From Lachnospiraceae bacterium (GTDB taxonomy: Bacteria; Bacillota; Clostridia; Lachnospirales; Lachnospiraceae): DNA of 57,700 bases. This document shows, piece by piece, positions 53,049 through 57,700 of the stretch. Position 1 is the stretch's first letter, and every line of letters begins with the position of its first letter. Both the position numbers and the translations under genes were made by a program. The notes under the pieces were generated by a model. That model was not told the DNA's origin. It was given only the letters and a program-made list of their open reading frames with translations, and ran no database searches. The DNA is taken from positions 1 through 57,700 of the forward strand of contig BLLW01000019.1 of NCBI GenBank assembly GCA_011959285.1, given 5' to 3'.

Positions 53049-53198
53049 CTGCAAATGAAGGTTAAGTTTGGACAAAATATGTCTGCTTATGATATATTAA
53101 ATTATAAGGGTAATAGCGTTGATAGAACAAAGTAATGATTGAGGAGAGAGCACTTTTTCAAATTTACATGTATGTAAGGTTTAAGAGAGGGAAATGGG

Positions 53199-53753
53199 AT
53201 GGATTTTGCAGAGAAAAAGATAGAATTAAAAAATGGGAAAGAGGGCATTCTGCGGGCGGCACGGCAGGAGGATGCGGAGGGGATGATTGCGCTTCTGAAA
53301 ACTGTATTTGGGGAAACGACGTTTTTATTAAGGAATGTGGATGAGATGAGCTTCACGCAGGAGGAAGAAAGAAGGATTCTGCAGGAGATGCTGGATGCGG
53401 AAAGTGAGTTTATGATGCTTGTTCAGATCGAGGATGAAATCGCCGGGAACTGTGCGGTTATGTCAAAAGGCGGACAGAGAAGAGTGAATCATAGATGCGA
53501 ATTTGCCATAGCTTTAAAGAAAGAATATTGGCATCTGGGGCTGGGAGGCTTTATGATGGAATATGCGCTGGAGTTGGCGGAAAAGATGGGGTATGAGCAG
53601 ATGGAGCTGGGAGTCGTTGAAGGAAATGACAGGGCAAAGGCATTGTACGAAAGATTCGGGTTTGAAGTGACGGGGAAAACGCCGAGAGCGATGAAATACG
53701 ATGACGGAAGCTATAAAGATGAATATGCAATGACAAAAGTGTTTCATCGTTAA
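53199..53753 (+). CDS. GNAT-family N-acetyltransferase
   Basis: The 184-aa protein begins with strand KNGKEGILRAARQEDAEGMIALL. The acetyl-CoA-binding segment is ALKKEYWHLGLGGFMMEYALELA, matching the R/QxxGxG/A turn in degenerate form (WHLGLGG), followed by MELGVVEGNDRAKALYERFGFEVTGKTP, a textbook GNAT C-terminus. The substrate is unknown; the wording resembles RimI/YjcF-like and ribosomal-protein-type acetyltransferases. AGAGGG lies upstream. No operon partner is evident. Confidence 0.92.
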   Translation: MDFAEKKIELKNGKEGILRAARQEDAEGMIALLKTVFGETTFLLRNVDEMSFTQEEERRILQEMLDAESEFMMLVQIEDEIAGNCAVMSKGGQRRVNHRCEFAIALKKEYWHLGLGGFMMEYALELAEKMGYEQMELGVVEGNDRAKALYERFGFEVTGKTPRAMKYDDGSYKDEYAMTKVFHR

Positions 53754-53811
53754 CAGAAAATGGTTATAATGATAGGTAGGCAGTGATTGAAAAATCAGAA
53801 GGAGGAAGGAT

Positions 53812-54063
53812 ATGTTAGAGTTTAAGTATGATACACAATTGCTGATTGAAGGCAAGGATTTGGATGAGGACGTGATTTCAGAATATTTTACAGAAAATTT
53901 TAAAGGGGACTGTCTTTTGGCAGTAGGAGATGAGGAACTGATTAAGATCCATTTCCACACCAATGAACCTTGGAAGGTGCTTGAATATTGCGCCAGCTTG
54001 GGAGAAATTTATGATATTGTGGTGGAGGATATGGACAGGCAGTCTAGGGGACTTAAAGGATAA
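53812..54063 (+). CDS. Stand-alone domain related to the C-terminal end of FakA (DhaK-like fatty acid kinase)
   Basis: The 83-aa protein reads FKYDTQLLIEGKDLDEDVIS at its start, then LLAVGDEELIKIHFHTNEPWKVLEYCASLGEIYDIVVEDM. This corresponds to the end of the YloV/FakA family, where a similar YCTE...GDSLVVVGDDDLVKVHVHTN block occurs. The kinase (Dak2) domain is absent. GGAGGAAGG lies correctly before the ATG, and a terminator follows at 54085, so it looks like an intact small gene and not a random fragment. It could bind FakB or DegV-type partners. Function is unknown. Confidence 0.72.
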   Translation: MLEFKYDTQLLIEGKDLDEDVISEYFTENFKGDCLLAVGDEELIKIHFHTNEPWKVLEYCASLGEIYDIVVEDMDRQSRGLKG

Positions 54064-54084
54064 ATTCTATAAAAGATGAAAAGG

Positions 54085-54112
54085 CGCAGGCGGTCTTTGC
54101 CTGCGTTTTGTA
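54085..54112 (+). terminator. Intrinsic terminator
   Basis: CGCAGGC (54085-54091) pairs with GCCTGCG (54099-54105), followed by TTTTGTATTT, 21 bases after the stop of the small FakA-like gene. Confidence 0.75.
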
Positions 54113-54208
54113 TTTCATCCTGTTTAAAAGCATCTTATCCGCAAGGCTCTTTTTAGTGGGGGAAAAATATGTTATGTTGGCTCCATCAAAGGATGGAGGA
54201 GCCAGATT

Positions 54209-55294
54209 ATGAAAAGAGAAAAAGTTGAAAGAGAGTTTGACAGGAAGAAAATCGTATTAAGGTGCATCAAAATTGCAGCCATTATTTTTTGTATTGTGGT
54301 TTTGGTAAGGATTATTTTATTCCCGCCTTATAAACAGCCGGTCGTTACAGGGAGCCATGAGGTCGCCATAGAGGTGTTTACGTGGGAGGATGAAAGCAGG
54401 GTGGAGACCTTTACAGATACCGGAGAGAACCGTGCGCTTACGGTGAAATTCTGGTATCCAAAGGAGGAGGGCAGATATCCGCTTGTGGTATTTTCTCATG
54501 GGGCGTTTGGCGTGATTGACAGCAATTATTCCACCTGTATGGAACTTGCATCCAATGGCTATGTGGTGGCAAGCGTTGCGCATCCGTATCACGCCATGTT
54601 CGTGGAGGATGTAAATGGCAAGGTCACGACGGTAGACATGGACTTTTTTAAGAGCGTTTATGAGGGGAATGGCAATATGGATCCAGAGGTGGAAGAAAGA
54701 CTTTATTTAAACTATAAAGAATGGATGGCGCTTAGGACGGCAGATGAAAATTTCGTGCTGGATACGATTTTAAGTAAGGCGGAAAAAGGGGAGGCTGGAC
54801 CTTTTGACCTGATTGACTCGGAAAAAATCGGTCTGTTCGGGCATTCCATGGGCGGCGCATCATCGGTGGCGCTTGGAAGGCAGCGGGATGATATCGATGC
54901 TGTCATTGACTTAGAGGGCACCATGCTGGGAGAATATGTGGGATTTGAAAACGGTGCGGAACTTTTTAATGAGGAGCCTTATCCTGTTCCCATATTGGAT
55001 GTAAACTCTGACAGGGTTCACGAGGCAGTAAAGGAGCAGGAATTAGAGGGATTTGAGTACGTCAATTTTTATGTAGGAAGAAATGCATTAGACTACAGGG
55101 AAGTGGTTTTTCATAATGCAGGACATTTGAATTTCACAGATTTGCCGCTGGCATCTCCTGTTCTGGCAAAGATGCTGGGGGTAGGAAAGGTGGATGCCCG
55201 GACTTGTATTGAGAATGTAAACGAAATGGTGCTTATATGGTTCGATTATTATTTAAAAGGCGTAGGAGAACTGAATCTGAAAGCGGAATATTGA
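54209..55294 (+). CDS. Membrane-anchored alpha/beta hydrolase (PAF-acetylhydrolase/dienelactone-hydrolase-like)
   Basis: This 361-aa protein has a basic N-terminus and one membrane helix at about 21-40 (IAAIIFCIVVLVRIILFP), so the catalytic domain should face outward. The hydrolase core has KFWYPKEEGRYPLVVFSHGAFG (oxyanion region) and the nucleophile elbow GHSMGG with Ser213. A late Asp may lie in DVNSDRV, and the catalytic His in NAGHLNFTD. The substrate is unknown. The GGAGG ribosome binding site lies in a small hairpin (TGGCTCCATC with GATGGAGGAGCCA, about 54179-54206). Confidence 0.88.
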   Translation: MKREKVEREFDRKKIVLRCIKIAAIIFCIVVLVRIILFPPYKQPVVTGSHEVAIEVFTWEDESRVETFTDTGENRALTVKFWYPKEEGRYPLVVFSHGAFGVIDSNYSTCMELASNGYVVASVAHPYHAMFVEDVNGKVTTVDMDFFKSVYEGNGNMDPEVEERLYLNYKEWMALRTADENFVLDTILSKAEKGEAGPFDLIDSEKIGLFGHSMGGASSVALGRQRDDIDAVIDLEGTMLGEYVGFENGAELFNEEPYPVPILDVNSDRVHEAVKEQELEGFEYVNFYVGRNALDYREVVFHNAGHLNFTDLPLASPVLAKMLGVGKVDARTCIENVNEMVLIWFDYYLKGVGELNLKAEY

Positions 55295-55366
55295 TACCGC
55301 GGAGCCGTAAAGCGGAGTAATCTCAGAATGCGCAAATTGCAAATATAGGAAAAGGTATGATTTGGA

Positions 55367-55813
55367 ATGAAAGTCAGCATCAGAAAAATAACGAGGAAAG
55401 AGGAAGAACAGGTCGTCATAGAGTGCGTGGAGATTACTCCCGAGATCAGGGATATCCACAGCTATATAACGGCTAAAGGCATTGAATTGTCCGGCACAAC
55501 AGATGACCAGCATATGCAGCGTTTTCGGCTGGAGGATGTGCATTATTTTGAGGCAGTGGATGAGAAGGTGTTTGCCTGTGCAGACAAACAGGTATATGAA
55601 ATAAAGATGCGGCTGTACGAGGCGGAAACTGCTTACAGGGAGTATCATTTTGTGCGGTGTTCTAAATCGGTGGTGCTCAATCTGATGAAATTAGATAGCA
55701 TCAGCCCAGCGCTGAATGGACGCTTTTTTGCCCATATGAAAAACGGAGAGAAACTGATGATATCCAGGCAGTATGCGGGGGTGCTTAAGCAAATCGTTAT
55801 GGAAGGAATTTAA
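55367..55813 (+). CDS. LytTR-type DNA-binding regulator
   Basis: The 148-aa protein has an N-terminal stretch of about 45 residues followed by a LytTR DNA-binding domain: RLEDVHYFEAVDEKVFACADKQVYEIKMRLYEAE, then FVRCSKSVVLNLMKLDSISPALNGRFFAHMKNGEKLMISRQYAGVLK. It lacks a receiver domain. Proteins of this kind are often encoded next to a small DUF3021 membrane protein that controls them, as here: the next gene begins 1 base after its stop. The start ATG at 55367 has a weak AAAGG site. Confidence 0.92.
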   Translation: MKVSIRKITRKEEEQVVIECVEITPEIRDIHSYITAKGIELSGTTDDQHMQRFRLEDVHYFEAVDEKVFACADKQVYEIKMRLYEAETAYREYHFVRCSKSVVLNLMKLDSISPALNGRFFAHMKNGEKLMISRQYAGVLKQIVMEGI

Positions 55814-55814
55814 G

Positions 55815-56270
55815 ATGAAAGAAAAAAAAGATTTTTTGGCGCCAATCATGGCATTTATGGTCTGTACTACCTGCATTACGATTTTGGAGGGGGTAGTGGG
55901 AATGATTCTTTATCCTGAGCAGAAGTTTGGATATGATGCTTTTTTTTCACCGCCTCTGTTTGGGTTTTGTTCCGTTTTATTGGGAATTGTCACATATTCT
56001 AAGAAAGAATTGAGCGTAAAACAGGTTTGGGTCCGCAGAGGCATTCATCTGCTTTTGATAGAAGGATTGATTTTTGGGGTAAATTATGCGGCTGGAATTA
56101 TTTTTGAACCGTTGGTAGGTATTCTTCTCGCGGCGGCAATTGCACTGGTCTTTGTGACAGTCTATGTTGTCTTATGGCTGAATGATAAGAGAAGTGCGGC
56201 GATGTTCAATGAACAATTGAAGCGTTATCAACAGCAGATTCTGGAGTCAGAGAAATTTACTCCATATTGA
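55815..56270 (+). CDS. DUF3021-family small membrane protein
   Basis: The 151-aa protein has four predicted membrane helices (about 8-30, 42-60, 72-95 and 100-122) and a cytoplasmic tail, KRSAAMFNEQLKRYQQQILE. The layout and the position directly after a LytTR gene match DUF3021 proteins, which probably act as inhibitors or sensors for the paired LytTR factor. The ATG at 55815 is used; GGAAGGAATT just upstream provides the ribosome binding site. The longer frame from 55773 overlaps the regulator gene and is rejected. Confidence 0.88.
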   Translation: MKEKKDFLAPIMAFMVCTTCITILEGVVGMILYPEQKFGYDAFFSPPLFGFCSVLLGIVTYSKKELSVKQVWVRRGIHLLLIEGLIFGVNYAAGIIFEPLVGILLAAAIALVFVTVYVVLWLNDKRSAAMFNEQLKRYQQQILESEKFTPY

Positions 56271-56349
56271 GTCGATTTGGTTACATTTGACATCAATATC
56301 TGAAAATCATGCCGATAATCTATGTAAGCAGCATTCATCAAGGAATTAA

Positions 56350-56409
56350 ATGTTTGGTGAAAGGCTGCGAGAAATGTTGTTTGCGCAGGATTGGAGGTAT
56401 GGAATATGA
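56350..56409 (+). CDS. Possible 19-codon leader reading frame
   Basis: ATG at 56350, preceded by AAGGA, encodes MFGERLREMLFAQDWRYGI and stops at 56407-56409, so its stop overlaps the next gene's ATG as ATGA. MFGERLREML looks like the first residues of an XRE-type regulator. It could be a broken regulator start or a coupling leader. There is no evidence that the peptide accumulates. Confidence 0.3.
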   Translation: MFGERLREMLFAQDWRYGI

Positions 56410-57023
56410 ATATAAAGTTACAGGCAGGCAACAGTCTGCTTTTCGGGCTCAGATCGCCGGCGCTCAACGGCGGATTAAAGAGCACCCAGCAGAAGATGGA
56501 AAGACAGGCAAAATGCGAGAACCAGGTCGCCTTTTTCGAGGAAAAGAAAAGCAATCTGAAAAATATGGAATGCGGCACCCTCGAGGAAATTGCAGAGAAA
56601 CTGGATATGCTGCACACCTATGACGACCAGATTGCCGCGGCAAAGGCGCAGTACAATCGCGAGCAGATGTCCCATGCGCTTGACGAGGCGTTAGAAAAAG
56701 GGGAAAAGATTGCCGATGCAGTGGAAAAGACCAAGCCCAAAACACCCGAGGAGAGGGCAGAGGATCTTGCCAAAGAAGCGCTGGGAATCGAAGAGGAAGA
56801 AGGCATGCTGGAAGAGGCGCTAGAGGAAGTGTCAGAAATCGTGGAAGAGACTGCCGAAGCAAGCGAAGCGTTGGAAGAGACGACAGAAGCGCTTGCAGAT
56901 CAGGTTGCCAAGGACGCAGAAGCACTGGCGCAGCAGACGGAAGAAGTACTTGAGGGGCAGGAAACAGAAGGATTAGAGCAGCAGATAGAGCGAAGATACG
57001 AGCGGTTTGATATGCGCGCTTAA
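56406..57023 (+). CDS. Acidic coiled-coil protein of unknown function
   Basis: The 205-aa soluble protein has no signal peptide. The first 25 residues (IKLQAGNSLLFGLRSPALNG) are unlike the remainder. Residues 27-120 are charged helix, and from about 125 on the sequence is almost only Glu, Ala, Leu, Thr and Val in heptad-like order (EEALEEVSEIVEETAEASEA), a strongly acidic coiled coil. The ATG at 56406 has GGAGG (56393-56397) upstream. I do not recognise a family. It is followed by a terminator-like hairpin at 57099. Confidence 0.7.
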   Translation: MNIKLQAGNSLLFGLRSPALNGGLKSTQQKMERQAKCENQVAFFEEKKSNLKNMECGTLEEIAEKLDMLHTYDDQIAAAKAQYNREQMSHALDEALEKGEKIADAVEKTKPKTPEERAEDLAKEALGIEEEEGMLEEALEEVSEIVEETAEASEALEETTEALADQVAKDAEALAQQTEEVLEGQETEGLEQQIERRYERFDMRA

Positions 57024-57098
57024 AAGTGGTTACTTTTTGCGTAAGCTGCTGATCTGGTACGGTCAGTATGAACAGGATATAGGAACATAGTTGAAAAC

Positions 57099-57136
57099 AA
57101 TGGCTTCCGGCACATCAGACGTGCACGGGAGCCATT
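57099..57136 (+). terminator. Terminator-like hairpin
   Basis: AATGGCTTCCGGCAC (57099-57113) pairs with GTGCACGGGAGCCATT (57121-57136), with a one-base bulge, followed by ATTATTATT. It lies 76 bases after the acidic coiled-coil gene. Confidence 0.55.
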
Positions 57137-57159
57137 ATTATTGCAATAAGCTGGCGGGG

Positions 57160-57699
57160 GGGAACATTGGCATTGTTCGCAAAGACGTTGAATCTGCTTG
57201 CGAAAATAATTTCATAAAGTTTGCCATAGAGGATTCCATTAACAAAAAATATCCTGGCGATTATGAAAAACGGAAGCAGCTGCGTCTCGAGAAGGAAAAA
57301 CCTGTTCTGGAGGCTTTTTGGTCATGGCTTGAGCAGCAGAAGCCAGTCCGGAATACCCGCATGGATAAAGCGGTAAATTATGGCCTTAACCGGCGGAAAA
57401 CAGCACAGACTTATCTGGAGGATGGCCGCTGCAGCTTTACGAACAATCTTAGCGAGAACGCGATCCGTCCATTTGCAGTCGGCCGGAAGAACTGGCTGTT
57501 CAGTGATTCTGTCTCTGGAGCCAATGCCAGTGCTGTAGTTTATACAATGGTTGAGATGGCAAAGGCGCACGACCTGAACATTTACGGATATCTAAAATTT
57601 CTGCTGGAACGTCGGCCAACGAAAGATATGACTGATGATCAGCTAGCAGAGCTTGCACCCTGGAGTGAAAAACTCCAATCTATCAAAAATCGCATGTGA
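57160..57699 (+). pseudogene. IS66-family transposase remnant (C-terminal part)
   Basis: About 180 residues match the C-terminal third of IS66 TnpC: KPVLEAFWSWLEQQ, DKAVNYGLNRRKTAQTYLEDGRCSFTNNLSENAIRPFAVGRKNWLF with the last catalytic Glu in LSENAIRP, then the terminal TMVEMAKAHDLNIYGYLKFLL segment. The N-terminal leucine zipper, the zinc finger and most of the DDE core are missing, and the sequence before about 57160 is unrelated. There is no ribosome binding site. It is a 5'-truncated, dead insertion-sequence copy. The right end of the element may lie beyond the window. Confidence 0.85.
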
Positions 57700-57700
57700 A

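Noticed and set aside
56309-56623. 104-aa basic open frame over the acidic coiled-coil gene
   Set aside because: Composition of a shadow frame (Arg/Gly-rich), no ribosome binding site, overlaps a better-supported gene.
1-57699. CRISPR arrays, tRNA or rRNA genes, prophage, toxin-antitoxin pairs
   Set aside because: No regularly spaced repeats, no recognisable RNA gene, no phage structural genes and no paired small toxin-like genes were found on either strand by eye.

Overview
The window looks like a chromosome segment of a spore-forming, low-to-middle GC member of the Clostridia, most likely a Lachnospiraceae. The reasons are an SleC-type cortex-lytic enzyme, the DUF5717/DUF5716 gene pair, an HrcA/CIRCE-controlled htpG, an Fe-S type PurF with a propeptide, the rho-rpmE-yqhQ-prmC-prfA order, and strong GGAGG ribosome binding sites. 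Family names are recognised from the protein sequence alone; no database search was possible.

Layout. Positions 1-8425 hold the end of sbcC, a FAD oxidoreductase overlapping a parvulin lipoprotein, htpG behind a perfect CIRCE, and a spore cortex-lytic enzyme whose ribosome binding site lies inside a hairpin. Positions 8487-9711 hold a long perfect inverted repeat and a minus-strand marR-flavodoxin operon whose promoter contains the likely MarR sites. Positions 9874-10762 hold an FMN riboswitch and the riboflavin transporter ribU. Positions 10844-17944 are a four-gene operon of unknown function: a 1185-aa solenoid protein, an Hsp70-like protein with a degenerate active site, a TPR-like protein, and a membrane-anchored coiled-coil protein. 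This is the best candidate for an undescribed system. An amino-acid ABC importer follows (18053-20459).

The purine operon (20496-25634) contains purC, purF, purB and a second PurF-like protein that has lost its glutaminase site but keeps the PRPP loop and the Fe-S cysteines. Next come rho and the rpmE-yqhQ-prmC-prfA translation cluster (25959-30904). From about 30.9 kb the window becomes accessory: a minus-strand operon of a zinc-protease-like gene and a TipAS-type MerR regulator with a 19-bp-spacer promoter, beside a truncated aldo/keto reductase; a two-component system with an ABC transporter (33358-38519); an XRE regulator; an L,D-transpeptidase; a decayed and fused gene cluster (40700-41718); and a minus-strand MgtC-like gene.

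Positions 42563-46236 hold a second two-component system with a lipoprotein. A near-identical 20-bp box precedes both the regulator and the lipoprotein gene, which suggests a small regulon. Positions 47189-53048 hold a third two-component system with two ABC ATPases flanking one large FtsX-type permease, resembling antimicrobial-peptide sensing and detoxification modules. The window ends with an acetyltransferase, a stand-alone FakA C-terminal-like domain, an alpha/beta hydrolase, a LytTR-DUF3021 pair, an acidic coiled-coil protein and an IS66 transposase remnant. No tRNA, rRNA, CRISPR array, prophage or replication origin was seen.
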